Assembly (NCBI RefSeq): GCF_018729255.1
Contig: NZ_CP076061.1
Coordinates: 1,612,001-1,676,000, forward strand
Reading direction: 5' to 3'
DNA: 64,000 bases
Source of the DNA: Cupriavidus sp. EM10
GTDB lineage: Bacteria > Pseudomonadota > Gammaproteobacteria > Burkholderiales > Burkholderiaceae
Within the stretch, counting starts at the first letter, position 1. Every line of letters begins with the position of its first letter. Below the pieces are notes generated by a model, which made no database searches, had not been told where the DNA came from, and worked only from the letters and a program-made list of their open reading frames with translations. Position numbers and translations under genes: made by a program. Shown in pieces: positions 1 to 9,149 of the stretch.

Positions 1-282
1 CACCATGTAGTCGCCAAAGGCCCGCATGTGCGGCAACAGCGATTCCTTCGGCACCTGGACGGCCGGCCCCGCGGGGACATGGATCACCCGCACATTCGGT
101 GCAAAGGCGACCACGTCCGGCAGCAATGCCTTGTCGCGCCGCGTGAACACGTCCACTGGATAGCCGCTCTTGCCCAGCTGGCGGGCAAGATGCGCCACAT
201 AGACGTTCTGTCCACCGCTGTCGACGCTGCCGATACTGGCAAGCGGCGATGCATGTTCGCTGATCAGGGCAATTCTTCGCAT
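1..282 (-). CDS. Glycosyltransferase family 4, N-terminal part (runs off the window)
   Basis: Reading leftwards from the ATG at 282, the frame is open to the window edge and gives 94 residues beginning MRRIALISEHASPL. It carries the stretch SVDSGGQNVYVAHLARQLG and then VDVFTRR, typical of the N-terminal Rossmann domain of GT4 retaining glycosyltransferases of the sucrose-synthase-like type, where the Gly-Gly-Gln loop contacts the sugar nucleotide. The catalytic C-terminal domain lies outside the window, so donor and acceptor cannot be guessed. It is divergent from the glycan genes that start at 572 and 1149 and is the first of several glycosyltransferases here, so a role in the same surface glycan is likely. 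Family call is solid; substrate unknown. Confidence 0.85.
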   Translation of the reverse strand, partial: MRRIALISEHASPLASIGSVDSGGQNVYVAHLARQLGKSGYPVDVFTRRDKALLPDVVAFAPNVRVIHVPAGPAVQVPKESLLPHMRAFGDYMV

Positions 283-362
283 GGCGGACTCCGCGTCGTG
301 GTATCAGACTCGCCGTCTGCAGCATGCATGCCAATCGGCGCACCGGCGGGCCCTGGCGAATG

Positions 363-384
363 GAGAGTCGTTATAACGGTTCTC
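363..384. promoter_or_regulatory. Imperfect palindrome in the divergent intergenic region
   Basis: Centred on the perfect 10-bp palindrome CGTTATAACG (369-378), with flanking GAGA and TCTC arms extending it to 22 bp with two mismatched pairs. It lies 80-100 bp upstream of the GT4 start (282, minus) and about 190 bp upstream of the start at 572 (plus), in an otherwise featureless gap at 283-571. It has the shape of a dimeric regulator operator; no regulator is encoded next to it. Confidence 0.35.
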
Positions 385-571
385 CTTCGTCACGCGGCTG
401 CCAGCCCACGCCAGCGGTGCGGAGCGCCGGCTTTGCAGTTCGCGAGAGCCGTTTCTACTGATGTCGTGTAGAAGCGTTGCTCGGGAGGACGGGCAAGGGA
501 GAGCGCAGGGAAGGGCAGGGAAGTCGGCGCAATGTTTGCGTGGCAGATGCACCCACCCTGCGAGGAAGCCC

Positions 572-1060
572 ATGTCACTCCATACCGAAGGCAGCCGCCG
601 GCCGCTGGCCGATGCGGATGCCGCGCGCCGCGCCGTGGAACTGGCGCTGCCGATGCTCGAGCGCAGTCTTGAAGACAAGGGCGTCGGCGAGAGCCACTGC
701 CTGCACATCGTCATCATGGATCCCGGCAAGCCCTACGGTGCGTGCGCGTTCGAGCAGGCGATCCTGTACGAGCATTCGTTGCCGTCGCGCGACCGCTGGG
801 ACGCCGACTACGCGCATTACGCGCGCGAGAAGGCGCGCATCACGTGGCGCACGCTGATCGACAGCGGCCAGCTGATGGATCGAGCGCCACATCTGCTTTG
901 CACCGGCGATACGGTGCTGTCCGGCGCCATCGTCCTGGATGGCATCGTCGTGGCCGCCAGCGGCGCGAACGGATGGTATGACGAGGCGTTCTCGCGCTGC
1001 GTGGCCAGCCTGCTGCGGGCCGTCGTGCGGGAACGGCTGCACGGGGACATGCAAGGTTGA
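572..1060 (+). CDS. Conserved hypothetical protein, possibly GlcG/HbpS-like
   Basis: A 162-residue protein starting MSLHTEG. This ATG is preferred over an in-frame upstream start at 461 because a GAGGAAG ribosome site lies at 562-568. There is no signal peptide and no membrane segment, so it should be cytoplasmic. The N-terminal helix (DADAARRAVELALPMLERSL), a central strand with HIVIMDPG and a late small-residue segment (AIVLDGIVVAASGANGW) loosely recall the GlcG/HbpS haem- or cofactor-binding fold, but I see no diagnostic motif and rate that as a guess. It stands 88 bp ahead of the SDR gene in the same direction and may be the first gene of the glycan operon. Confidence 0.6.
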   Translation: MSLHTEGSRRPLADADAARRAVELALPMLERSLEDKGVGESHCLHIVIMDPGKPYGACAFEQAILYEHSLPSRDRWDADYAHYAREKARITWRTLIDSGQLMDRAPHLLCTGDTVLSGAIVLDGIVVAASGANGWYDEAFSRCVASLLRAVVRERLHGDMQG

Positions 1061-1148
1061 CATGCACGGCTGGCATCGGCGGCTTGCGGCGATGGCATGC
1101 AATTCGCTAAACGGCTCCACTCATTGACTACGCGAAGGGGAAGGCGAC

Positions 1149-1901
1149 ATGCGTGACTTCGACGACAAAGGCAGGCATCCGCTGCTGGATGGCAAGCGGT
1201 ATCTGGTGACCGGGGGTGGTGGCGGGCTCGGCGCCGAGATCTGCCGGATGCTGGCGCAGGCCGGCGCGCATGTGATCGTGGCCGACGTCAACGAGGCGCT
1301 CGGCGAGCGCTGTGCGGCGGGGCTGCGCGAAGCGGGCGGCCAGGCCTCCGTCCATTGCGCCGATATCGCCGACCCGGCGGCCGTGCAGCGGCTGTTCGCC
1401 GACATCGCGAGCGACGGGGCGCGCCTGGACGGGCTGATCAACAACGCGGCCATCGATATCACGCTGCCGGTGGAAGAGGTGGATACCGACCAATGGCGAC
1501 GCGTGCTGATGGTCAACCTGTACGGCCCGTATCTGCTGACGCATGCCGCCGTGCCGCTGATGAAGGCGCAAGGCGGCGGGCATATCGTCAATATTGCTTC
1601 CACCGCTTCGAAGCGCGCCTGGCCCAATGCGTCGGCGTACCACGCGACGAAGTGGGGGCTGCTGGGGCTGTCGCACGCGCTGCACGCGGAGCTGCGGCCG
1701 CACCGCATCAAGGTGTCGGCGGTGGTGGCAGGCGGCATGCGCACGCCGTTCCTGCTGGACCGCTTTCCCGATATCGATACCTCGACGCTGCAGGACCCCG
1801 CCCATGTGGCGCGCGCCGTGCGCTTCGTGCTCACGCAGCCCGAGGAAACCGTGATCCCCGAGGTCATGGTGCTGCCAATGAAGGAGACCTCATGGCCATA
1901 G
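1149..1901 (+). CDS. SDR family NAD(P)-dependent oxidoreductase
   Basis: A 250-residue classical short-chain dehydrogenase. The cofactor motif TGGGGGLG lies at about residues 21-28, NNAAID follows strand 4, and the catalytic Ser and Tyr-x3-Lys are seen in NIASTAS and YHATKWG. Such enzymes oxidise or reduce an alcohol/ketone with NAD(P)H. In this setting it is probably an epimerase/reductase acting on a sugar or sugar nucleotide, but the substrate cannot be read from the sequence. The start has GGGGAAGG upstream. Its stop overlaps the start of the HAD phosphatase gene by 10 bp, indicating translational coupling within the glycan operon 1149-8437. Confidence 0.9.
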   Translation: MRDFDDKGRHPLLDGKRYLVTGGGGGLGAEICRMLAQAGAHVIVADVNEALGERCAAGLREAGGQASVHCADIADPAAVQRLFADIASDGARLDGLINNAAIDITLPVEEVDTDQWRRVLMVNLYGPYLLTHAAVPLMKAQGGGHIVNIASTASKRAWPNASAYHATKWGLLGLSHALHAELRPHRIKVSAVVAGGMRTPFLLDRFPDIDTSTLQDPAHVARAVRFVLTQPEETVIPEVMVLPMKETSWP

Positions 1902-2506
1902 CCGGGCGCGGCGGCGCCATATTGCTGGACAAGGACGGCACGCTGCTGGAGAACGTGCCCTACAACGTCGATCCGGCAAGGATTCGCCTGGCCGACACGG
2001 TCGGCGATGCGCTGCGCCGGCTGTCGCGGCTGGGGCTGCCGCTGGCGGTGGTCAGCAACCAGCCGGGCGTCGCGCTGGGACGGTTCGACGAGCGCGCGCT
2101 CGATGCCGTACGGCAGGCGCTGGGCGAACTGTTTGCCCGGCACGGCGCCACGCTGTCCGGCTTCTTCTATTGCCCGCATCATCCGGACGGCCAGGTGCGC
2201 CACTACGCCGTGCATTGCCTGTGCCGCAAGCCGGCGCCGGGGCTGCTGCGGCAGGCGTGCGCGGCGCTGGGCTGCGACCCGGCGCAATCGTGGATGGTGG
2301 GCGACATCCTGGACGATGTGGAAGCCGGGCGGCGCGCCGGCTGCGGCACGGTGCTGGTCGACTGCGGCAACGAGACCGAATGGGTCGGCGGCGCGGCGCG
2401 GACCCCCGATTTCATTGTGCCGACGCTGGACCGTGCGGCCCAGGTCATCGCCGCCGGGCTACCGGTGTCGCCTTCGCCGCCGCTGATGACGGAGCGGCCA
2501 TGCTGA
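1892..2506 (+). CDS. HAD-IIIA phosphatase, GmhB-like
   Basis: A 204-residue HAD hydrolase of the histidinol-phosphatase / heptose-bisphosphatase group. Motif I is LLDKDGTL near the N-terminus (the first Asp is the nucleophile), motif II the Ser of VVSNQPG, motif III the Lys of CRKPAPG and motif IV GDILDDVEAG. The region CPHHPDG...HCLCRKP is the Cys/His zinc loop characteristic of GmhB, which removes the 7-phosphate from D-glycero-manno-heptose 1,7-bisphosphate. Together with the two GT9 heptosyltransferase-like genes nearby this points to a heptose-containing glycan, though not necessarily LPS core. It overlaps the SDR by 10 bp and the next gene by 7 bp. Confidence 0.85.
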   Translation: MAIAGRGGAILLDKDGTLLENVPYNVDPARIRLADTVGDALRRLSRLGLPLAVVSNQPGVALGRFDERALDAVRQALGELFARHGATLSGFFYCPHHPDGQVRHYAVHCLCRKPAPGLLRQACAALGCDPAQSWMVGDILDDVEAGRRAGCGTVLVDCGNETEWVGGAARTPDFIVPTLDRAAQVIAAGLPVSPSPPLMTERPC

Positions 2507-3702
2507 CGTGGCAGCAAGCCAAACGCGTGCTGTGCGTGCGCCTGGACAACATGGGCGACGTGCTGATGACCACGCCCGCGATGCAGGCGCTGGCAGACAG
2601 CGTGCCGGGACGCAGCCTGACGCTGCTGACCTCGCATGCCTCGGCGATGCTGGCGCCGCATCTGGCCATGGTCGACGACGTCATGGCATGGGACGCGCCG
2701 TGGGTGCGGCATGCGCACGATACCGAATCCGTCTCCACGGCCATCGCCGAGGGCGCCGCCCGGCTTGCGGCGAAGTCCTTCGACGCGGCGGTGATCTTCA
2801 CGGTCTACAGCCAGAGCGCGTTGCCCGCAGCCATGCTCTGCAGCCTGGCGGGTATTCCGCTGCGGCTGGCGCACTGCCGCGAGAACCCCTATGCGTTGCT
2901 CAGCGACTGGGTGCGTGACACCGAGCCAGACGCCACGTCGGATACCCCGCCACGGCACGAAGCGCAGCGGCAACTCGATCTGGTGTCGCACGTGGGCGCC
3001 GCCACCGACGACGCCCGTCTGCGCTTTGCGCTTGACGACGCGGACTGCTTGGCCGTGCGGCGTCTCCTGGCGGATCTGGACAGCCCGCATGGCGGCGCGC
3101 TGCGCATCGTCATGCATCCGGGCGCCACGGCGGAATCGCGGCGCTGGCCGGCGGAGCGCTTTGCCGACGTGGCGCGAACGCTTGCGTCCGATGTCGGCGC
3201 GCTGGTGCTCGCAACGGGCGGTGCCGGCGAGCGCAGCCTGGTAGAGCGCGTGTGCACGCAGGCCGACCATCCCAACGTGATGTCGATGGCCGGCCGGCTG
3301 TCCATCGGCGAAATGGGCGCGCTGCTGGCGGCAAGCCACCTGCTGGTGTCGAACAACAGCGGCCCGGTGCATATGGCGGCGGCGCTGGGCACGCCCGTGG
3401 TGGACCTCTACGCGCTGACCAATCCGCAGCACACGCCGTGGATGGTGCCGCATCGCGTGCTGTTCCAGGATGTGCCGTGCCGCTATTGCTACAAGAGCAC
3501 GTGCCCGCAGGGCCATCATCGCTGCCTGCGCGATGTATCGGTGCGGCAGGTGCTGGAGGCATCGATGGGGCTGCTGGGCGGCCAGCCCGATGTCGGTGGC
3601 GCGATGCCGTGGGCTACCCACGCCGGCCAGGTTGCGCTGCCGCCGCGCGCTTCGCCAGGGACCATTGCCAAGGAGGATGTCCATGTACACGCTCGGCATT
3701 AA
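2500..3702 (+). CDS. Glycosyltransferase family 9 (heptosyltransferase-like)
   Basis: A 400-residue protein starting MLTWQQAKRVLCVRLDNMGD; the ATG overlaps the phosphatase stop by 7 bp. The N-terminal RLDNMGDVLMTTPA is the GT9 signature acceptor-domain loop. The C-terminal domain has HPGATAESRRWPAERFADVA and SNNSGPVHMAAALGTPVVDLY, the ADP-heptose-binding region. A late Cys cluster (CRYCYKSTCPQGHHRCL) is common in this subfamily. It should transfer heptose (or a related sugar) from ADP-heptose onto a glycan acceptor at the inner membrane. Its 3' end overlaps the carbamoyltransferase by 20 bp. Confidence 0.9.
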   Translation: MLTWQQAKRVLCVRLDNMGDVLMTTPAMQALADSVPGRSLTLLTSHASAMLAPHLAMVDDVMAWDAPWVRHAHDTESVSTAIAEGAARLAAKSFDAAVIFTVYSQSALPAAMLCSLAGIPLRLAHCRENPYALLSDWVRDTEPDATSDTPPRHEAQRQLDLVSHVGAATDDARLRFALDDADCLAVRRLLADLDSPHGGALRIVMHPGATAESRRWPAERFADVARTLASDVGALVLATGGAGERSLVERVCTQADHPNVMSMAGRLSIGEMGALLAASHLLVSNNSGPVHMAAALGTPVVDLYALTNPQHTPWMVPHRVLFQDVPCRYCYKSTCPQGHHRCLRDVSVRQVLEASMGLLGGQPDVGGAMPWATHAGQVALPPRASPGTIAKEDVHVHARH

Positions 3703-5479
3703 CGCCGCTTACCACGACTCCGCCGCCTGCCTGGTGCATGACGGCGTGGTGGTGGCCGCCGCGGAGGACGAACGCTTCACGCATATCAAGCATGGCAAGC
3801 GGCCGGTGCCCTTCAGCGCCTGGGAGCTGCCGTGGCATGCCATCGAGTATTGCCTGCGCGAAGCCGATATCACGTTGGCCGACGTCGACCATGTGGCGTA
3901 TTCCTATGATCCGGCGCTGCTGCTTGGCGCGTTGCATGGCCAGGAATCGGTCGTGTTGCCGCTGGAGCCGTCGCGCGACCGGCAGCCCGATGCCCGGACG
4001 TCGCCATGGGACCCGCTGTTCCTGTCGTACGTGATCAACGCGCCCCGGCAGCTGGCGTCGGGCGCGCCGCACCACCTGTCCGCACGATTCCGCGAAATCA
4101 GCCACGACGGGCCGTTCCGCTGGCATTTCATCGAGCATCACATGGCGCACGAGGCCAGCGCGTTCCTGGCGGCGCCGTTCGAGCGGTGCGCCGTGCTGAC
4201 GATGGATGGTCGGGGCGAGTCCGCCACCACCAGCTATGGGGTGTTCGATGGTCGCGAGTACCGGCGCATCAAGCAGATCGACCTGCCCGATTCGCTGGGG
4301 CTGCTGTACGAGAAGGTCACGCGTCATCTGGGCTTCCTGCATTCGTCCGACGAGTACAAGGTCATGGCGCTGGCGTCGTTCGGCAAGCCGGCTTGCCTGG
4401 ACGTCTTCCGCAGGATGGTGACCACCGATGGCGAAGGCGGTTACCACGTGGCGGATGTCGACGTGGAGACGGTGCTGGGCCCGGCGCGTCTGCGTGGCGA
4501 CAGCTTCGACGCGCGGCACTTCGACATCGCGCGGTCGCTGCAGCAGGTGCTGGAGGAAACCGTGGTCGGCATGGCGGCCTGGCTGGCCGAGACCACCGGC
4601 GAAGCCAACCTGGCGATGGCGGGCGGCGTTGCGCTCAACTGCGTGATGAATGCGCGTGTGCGCGACCAGGCGCCGTTCGATGCCGTATGGGTGCAGCCGG
4701 CCGCCGGCGACGCCGGCACGGCGCTGGGCGCAGCCTTGTGGGTCGACTTCACCGAACGCGGCCGGCCGGCGCGCCACTGGACGATGGAGCATGCCTACCT
4801 GGGCCCGGCGTTCGGCGACGACGAGATCGCGGCGTTCCTCGACTGGGCCAAGCTGCCTTACCGGCGGCTCGATGACGTGCCGGCACGCGCGGCCGAGCTG
4901 CTGGCGCAGAACCGCATCATCGGATGGTTCCAGGGGCGCATGGAGTTCGGCCCGCGTGCGCTGGGCGCGCGCTCGATCCTGGCTTCGCCGGTCGATCCGG
5001 GCATGCAGCAGCGGCTCAACGAGATCAAGGACCGCGAGGATTTCCGGCCCGTGGCGCCGGTGGTGATGCAGGAGCGGCTGGACCAGTGGTTCCGCGCGAA
5101 GAAGCCGGGCGACGGCGCCGCGCCGTTCATGCTGTTCGTCTACGACGTGATTCCCGAGCAGGCGAAACGCATCCCGGCCGTGACGCACGTGGACGGCACC
5201 GCGCGGGTGCAGACGATCCGGCGCGACCAGAACGCCATCTACTACGATGTGCTGGCGGCCTTCGAACGGCTGACCGGGGTGCCGGTGCTGGTCAATACAT
5301 CGTTCAACACGCGCGGCGAGCCCATCGTCTGCACGCCGCGCGACGCGGTGGAGTGCTTCTGGACGTCGCCGCTGGACGCGCTGGTTATCGGCTCGTTCCT
5401 GCTGGAGAAGCCGACCGCTGCGCCACCCGTGAAGCGTGACCGCCAACAGCAGGAGGAAACCAGCGATGCCAATGTCTGA
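3683..5479 (+). CDS. NodU/CmcH-family carbamoyltransferase
   Basis: A 598-residue protein starting MYTLGINAAYHDSAA. The ATG at 3683 is chosen over 3677 because AGGAGG at 3671-3676 gives 6-bp spacing. The N-terminal Kae1-like domain has the metal-binding HHMAHEASAF, then LTMDGRGE and SSDEYKVMALASFG. AGGVALNCVMNARV closes that domain, and the YrdC-like C-terminal part has GRMEFGPRALGARSIL and VNTSFNTRGEPIV. Family members transfer a carbamoyl group from carbamoyl phosphate, through carbamoyl-AMP, to a hydroxyl of a sugar or antibiotic (NodU on Nod factor, CmcH on cephem, TobZ on tobramycin). Sitting among glycosyltransferases it most likely decorates the glycan made by this cluster. It overlaps the next gene by 14 bp. 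Confidence 0.92.
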   Translation: MYTLGINAAYHDSAACLVHDGVVVAAAEDERFTHIKHGKRPVPFSAWELPWHAIEYCLREADITLADVDHVAYSYDPALLLGALHGQESVVLPLEPSRDRQPDARTSPWDPLFLSYVINAPRQLASGAPHHLSARFREISHDGPFRWHFIEHHMAHEASAFLAAPFERCAVLTMDGRGESATTSYGVFDGREYRRIKQIDLPDSLGLLYEKVTRHLGFLHSSDEYKVMALASFGKPACLDVFRRMVTTDGEGGYHVADVDVETVLGPARLRGDSFDARHFDIARSLQQVLEETVVGMAAWLAETTGEANLAMAGGVALNCVMNARVRDQAPFDAVWVQPAAGDAGTALGAALWVDFTERGRPARHWTMEHAYLGPAFGDDEIAAFLDWAKLPYRRLDDVPARAAELLAQNRIIGWFQGRMEFGPRALGARSILASPVDPGMQQRLNEIKDREDFRPVAPVVMQERLDQWFRAKKPGDGAAPFMLFVYDVIPEQAKRIPAVTHVDGTARVQTIRRDQNAIYYDVLAAFERLTGVPVLVNTSFNTRGEPIVCTPRDAVECFWTSPLDALVIGSFLLEKPTAAPPVKRDRQQQEETSDANV

Positions 5480-6452
5480 GCCGCTGGTCTCGGTCGTGAT
5501 CGCCACCTATCGGCGCGCCGACTTGCTGAAGCGGTGCCTGCTGGCCCTGTGCCGGCAGCGCATGGACCCGCGCGCCTTCGAGATCATAGTGGCCGATGAC
5601 GGTTGCGAGCCGGCCATCGCGGCGCTGGTGGCGGGGCTGGCGGCGCAGTACCGCGCCGTGTCGTTCCACTACACCGCCGTGCCGGCCACGCAGGGGCCTG
5701 CGGGGGCCCGCAACGCCGGCGCGCGGCTGGCACGCGGCGAGATCCTGGCCTTTACCGACGACGACACGATCCCGTCGCCCGACTGGGTCTGCAAGGGCTA
5801 TCTGGCGCTGGCCAGCAAGCCGGGATGGTGCGCGGCGGCCGGTTGCGTCGTAGTGCCCACGCCGACGCGGCCCACCGATCACGAGCGCGATACGGCCGGC
5901 CTGGCCAGCGCGGAGTTCGTGACGGCCAACTGCTTTGTCCGAGCATCGGCCTTCGCACGTGTCGACGGCTTTGACGAGCGCTTCACGCGGGCCTGGCGCG
6001 AGGATTCCGACCTGCAGTTCCGGCTCGAGGAGGTCGCCGGCACCGTGGGCCGGGCCGAGGACGCCGTGGTGGAGCACCCGGTGCGGCCGGCCGAGTGGGG
6101 CGCCAGCGCGCGGGCGCAGGCCAAGGTCTTCTTCGACGCGCTGCTGTACAAGAAGCATCCCCGGCAGTATCGGCGGCGTATCCGGCCGGTGCCGCCATGG
6201 AGCTACTACGCGATCGTGGCCTGTGCCGGCGTGGCGCTGGTGGCGATGCTGGGCGGCGCGGCGCATGTGGCGGCAGTTGCGGCGGCGGGCTGGGCAATGC
6301 TGACGGCGGCATTCTGCGCGCGCCGCCTGCGCGGGGCGTCGTGGCGGCCCGGGCATGTCTGGGAAATGGTGGCGACATCGATCGTCATCCCGCCGCTGTC
6401 GCTCTACTGGCGCCTGCGCGGAGCGCTGGCTTTCCGGACGGGATTCCTGTGA
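5466..6452 (+). CDS. Glycosyltransferase family 2 with C-terminal membrane segment
   Basis: A 328-residue GT-A fold inverting glycosyltransferase. The N-terminus reads [19 protein letters not shown], the nucleotide-binding Asp is in VADDGCEP, the metal-binding DxD-like motif is FTDDDTIPS and the catalytic-base region is [14 protein letters not shown]. Near residues 240-290 lie one or two hydrophobic helices ([19 protein letters not shown] onward) that should hold it at the inner membrane. AGGAGG at 5451-5456 supports the ATG at 5466; 5472 is an alternative. It overlaps the carbamoyltransferase by 14 bp and its stop shares one base with the next start. Confidence 0.9.
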   Translation: MPMSEPLVSVVIATYRRADLLKRCLLALCRQRMDPRAFEIIVADDGCEPAIAALVAGLAAQYRAVSFHYTAVPATQGPAGARNAGARLARGEILAFTDDDTIPSPDWVCKGYLALASKPGWCAAAGCVVVPTPTRPTDHERDTAGLASAEFVTANCFVRASAFARVDGFDERFTRAWREDSDLQFRLEEVAGTVGRAEDAVVEHPVRPAEWGASARAQAKVFFDALLYKKHPRQYRRRIRPVPPWSYYAIVACAGVALVAMLGGAAHVAAVAAAGWAMLTAAFCARRLRGASWRPGHVWEMVATSIVIPPLSLYWRLRGALAFRTGFL

Positions 6453-7497
6453 TGCCGGCCGCCGGGCGCACGATTGCCGTGTTTCGCGCCTTGCAGCTCG
6501 GCGACATGCTCTGCGCCGTGCCTGCGCTCCAGGCGCTGCGGGCTGGCGAGCCGGACGCGCACATCACGTTGATCGGCTTGCCATGGGCGCGCAGCTTTGC
6601 CGCGCGTTACAGCGCGCTGGTCGACGACTTCATGCCGTTCCCGGGCGCGCCCGGCATGCCCGAGCAGGACGCCGATGCGGGCGGGCTGGAGCGCTTCTTC
6701 GCGGACGCCCGGGCCAGGCGGTTCGACCTGGCCATCCAGCTTCATGGCAGCGGGACGATTACCAACCCGATCGTCCGGCAGCTTGGTGCGCGGCGCATGG
6801 CGGGGTTTTGCAGCGGCGCGCCCACGCCAGCGCCGGGCGAATGTCTGATCCCTGGCCCGACGGCAACGAGATCGAACGCTTGCTGGCGTTGATGCACGCG
6901 CTGGACTATCCCCGCACGGACCCGCACCTGTCCTTCCCGCTGCTGCCGGAGGACCTGCGCGATTGGCGGCGCCTGGCCGACACCCACGCCTTGCAGCCCG
7001 GCGGCTATGTCTGCGTGCATCCCGGCGCGCGCATGCTGTCGCGGCGCTGGCCGGTGGAGCGCTTCGCCGAGGTGGCGCGGGGTCTGGCCGGACCGTGGCG
7101 CATCGTGGTGACGGGCGCGGCCGACGAGGCCGCGCTTGCCAGGCGGCTTTGCCAACTGGCGGGGGTGCCGGTGGTGAACCTGTGCGGCCAGACATCGCTG
7201 GGCGCGATGGCCGCGCTGATCGCCCATGCCCGGCTGCTGATCTGCAATGACACCGGCGCGTCGCATATCGCGGCAGCCATGAATACCCCCAGCGTGGTCG
7301 TGTCATGTGGCAGCGACAGCGAACGCTGGGCGCCGCTCGACCGGACGCTGCACACGGTGCTGGCGGACTATCCGCCGTGCCGGCCGTGTGCCTGGCAGGC
7401 GTGTCCGTATGGCCACGAATGCGCGTTGAACATCGAGGTGGATCGGGTCGCCGCCGTGGCCCGGTGCCTGGCGGAGACGGAGCGGGAACATGGCTAA
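6452..7497 (+). CDS. Glycosyltransferase family 9, frame interrupted once
   Basis: Starts [20 protein letters not shown], with the GT9 loop [16 protein letters not shown]. The first frame would end at 6892 after about 147 residues, but the C-terminal GT9 domain continues in the -1 frame to 7497: [51 protein letters not shown]. One base added in the CCC run at about 6850-6853 makes ...CLIP-WPDGNE... continuous and gives about 348 residues, normal for the family. I read it as one heptosyltransferase-like gene with a likely sequencing error. It is coupled to the neighbours by 1-bp and 8-bp overlaps. Function as for the GT9 gene at 2500: sugar transfer from ADP-heptose or similar. Confidence 0.82.
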
Positions 7498-8437
7498 GCG
7501 ACTGCGCATCCTGACGTGGCACGTCCACGGCAACTACCTGTACTACCTGTCGCAGGTGCCGCACGACTTCCTGCTGGTGACAAGGCCGGGTTATCCGCCC
7601 GGCTACGCCGGCGTGGGCGGGCAACTGCCGTGGGGAGACAACGTCCACGAGGTGCCCCATGACGAGGTGCCGCGCACGGCGTTCGACTGCGTGCTGTACC
7701 AGCATCGCGACCACTACGCCAACGACCGGGAGACCATGCTGACGGCAGCCCAGCGCGCGTTGCCGGCGATCTATCTGGAGCACGACCCGCCGCAGGAGCA
7801 CCCGACGAACACGCGGCATCCGGTGCAGGACCCTGCCATGCTGCTGGTGCACGTCACGCCGTTCAACGCGCTGATGTGGGATAGCGGCCTGACGCCGACG
7901 CGCGTGATCGACCATGGCGTGGCGGTCGACCCCGCTGTCCACTACACCGGTCACCGTGCGCGCGGCATCAGCGTGGTGAACAACCTGGCCAGGCGGGGAC
8001 GGCGGCTCGGTGCGGACATCTTCGCCGAAGTCAGCCGGCGCGTGCCCGTGGACCTGGTGGGCATGGATGCGCGGACAGCGGGCGGCATCGGCGAAGTGCC
8101 CAACCCCGAGCTGGCGGCCTTCATGGCGCGCTACCGCTTCTTCTTCCATCCGATCCGCTACACCAGCCTTGGGCTGGCGGTGGTGGAAGCCATGACGATC
8201 GGCATGCCCGTCGTAGGGCTGGCCACGACCGAGCTGGCGACCGTGATCCGCAATGGCGTCAACGGCCATGTCGATACCCGCATCGACAGCCTGGTCGATG
8301 TCATGCGCGCCTTGCTGGAAGACCCGGGCATGGCGGCCCGCTGGGGACAGGCGGCCGCGCGGACGGCGCGCGAGCGGTTTGGCATCGACCGTTTCGTGGC
8401 TGACTGGCAGGCGGCGTTTCGCGACGTTACGCGCTAG
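7490..8437 (+). CDS. Glycosyltransferase family 4-like protein
   Basis: A 315-residue protein starting [20 protein letters not shown]. The C-terminal half shows the GT4 donor-binding region: FFHPIRYTSLGLAVVEAMTI followed by GMPVVGLATTELATVI, in which the Glu of VVEAMT corresponds to the conserved ExxxxxxxE region. The N-terminal domain is divergent and poor in known motifs, including a HDPPQEHP stretch. It is the last gene of the rightward glycan operon and overlaps the GT9 gene by 8 bp. Sugar and acceptor are unknown. A short tandem repeat lies immediately after its stop. Confidence 0.82.
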   Translation: MAKRLRILTWHVHGNYLYYLSQVPHDFLLVTRPGYPPGYAGVGGQLPWGDNVHEVPHDEVPRTAFDCVLYQHRDHYANDRETMLTAAQRALPAIYLEHDPPQEHPTNTRHPVQDPAMLLVHVTPFNALMWDSGLTPTRVIDHGVAVDPAVHYTGHRARGISVVNNLARRGRRLGADIFAEVSRRVPVDLVGMDARTAGGIGEVPNPELAAFMARYRFFFHPIRYTSLGLAVVEAMTIGMPVVGLATTELATVIRNGVNGHVDTRIDSLVDVMRALLEDPGMAARWGQAAARTARERFGIDRFVADWQAAFRDVTR

Positions 8438-8467
8438 GTCATGTGCGACGTCATGTGCGACGTCATG
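8438..8467. repeat. Short tandem repeat between convergent genes
   Basis: The 12-bp unit GTCATGTGCGAC occurs twice in a row (8438-8461), followed by a partial third copy. It fills the 25-bp gap between the rightward GT4 gene and the leftward GT2 gene and reaches into the last codons of the latter. No hairpin with a T-run is seen, so it is not an obvious terminator. Confidence 0.7.
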
Positions 8468-9149
8468 CGCTCGGGGTGGCTTCGCCGCACAGGCCGGCCA
8501 GCATCGCCAGGTGGTCGGCAAAGCCGCCCGGCGCGCGGCCCTTGGCGCGGGCGCTGGTCACCACGCGCGGCAGCGTGCTCCAGGCAATCTGCGCATTCAG
8601 CGCGATCAGGCGCTGCACCAGCGCCACATCCTCGCTGCTGGCATGCGGCGGGAAGCCGCCGGCCCGAAGATAGGCCCGCGAACAGACGCCAAGATTGGCG
8701 CCGTGGATATGGCGATGGTCGTCCCTGCGCTGGTACCGGGCGGCAAACCGGATGGAGACGTGCGGCGGATGCTCGCTCCAGTCGTCGACGGTGACCAGGC
8801 CGCATACGGCATCGGCGCTCAGCGCCAGCTGCGCGACCAGCCAGTCGGGCGCCACGCGGCTGTCGGCATCGGTAAAGGCCAGCCAGCGCGCATCCATGGC
8901 CAGCAGCAGCTCGGCCCCGGTGTGCCGCGCGATGCCGACATTGCGCGCCGCGATGGTCACGCAGGTGACGTGCGCCGGCGCATGGCGGCTGACGATGTCC
9001 AGCGAACGGTCGCTGCAGTCATCGAGCACCACCACCAGCGTCACGGGCTCGCCGCCCAGGTCGGGGTGCAGCGCGGCGGTGCGCAGCGCGAGCAGGCAGG
9101 CCTCCAGCGAGGCTTCTTCATTGTGGACGGGTACGACGACGCCGATCAT
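8463..9149 (-). CDS. Glycosyltransferase family 2
   Basis: A 228-residue GT2 enzyme starting MIGVVVPVHNEEASLEACL. The nucleotide-binding aspartates are in VVLDDCSDRS, the metal motif is FTDADSRVAPDWL, and a GANLGVCSRAYLRAGGFPP segment is typical of the acceptor side. There is no membrane helix. It is the last gene of a leftward three-gene set (acyl-CoA dehydrogenase-like, methyltransferase, GT2) with 4-bp overlaps. That combination recurs as a unit in Burkholderiales, usually with a PIG-L deacetylase, which is absent here. Product unknown; probably a small lipid- or amine-linked glycoside. Confidence 0.88.
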   Translation of the reverse strand: MIGVVVPVHNEEASLEACLLALRTAALHPDLGGEPVTLVVVLDDCSDRSLDIVSRHAPAHVTCVTIAARNVGIARHTGAELLLAMDARWLAFTDADSRVAPDWLVAQLALSADAVCGLVTVDDWSEHPPHVSIRFAARYQRRDDHRHIHGANLGVCSRAYLRAGGFPPHASSEDVALVQRLIALNAQIAWSTLPRVVTSARAKGRAPGGFADHLAMLAGLCGEATPSA

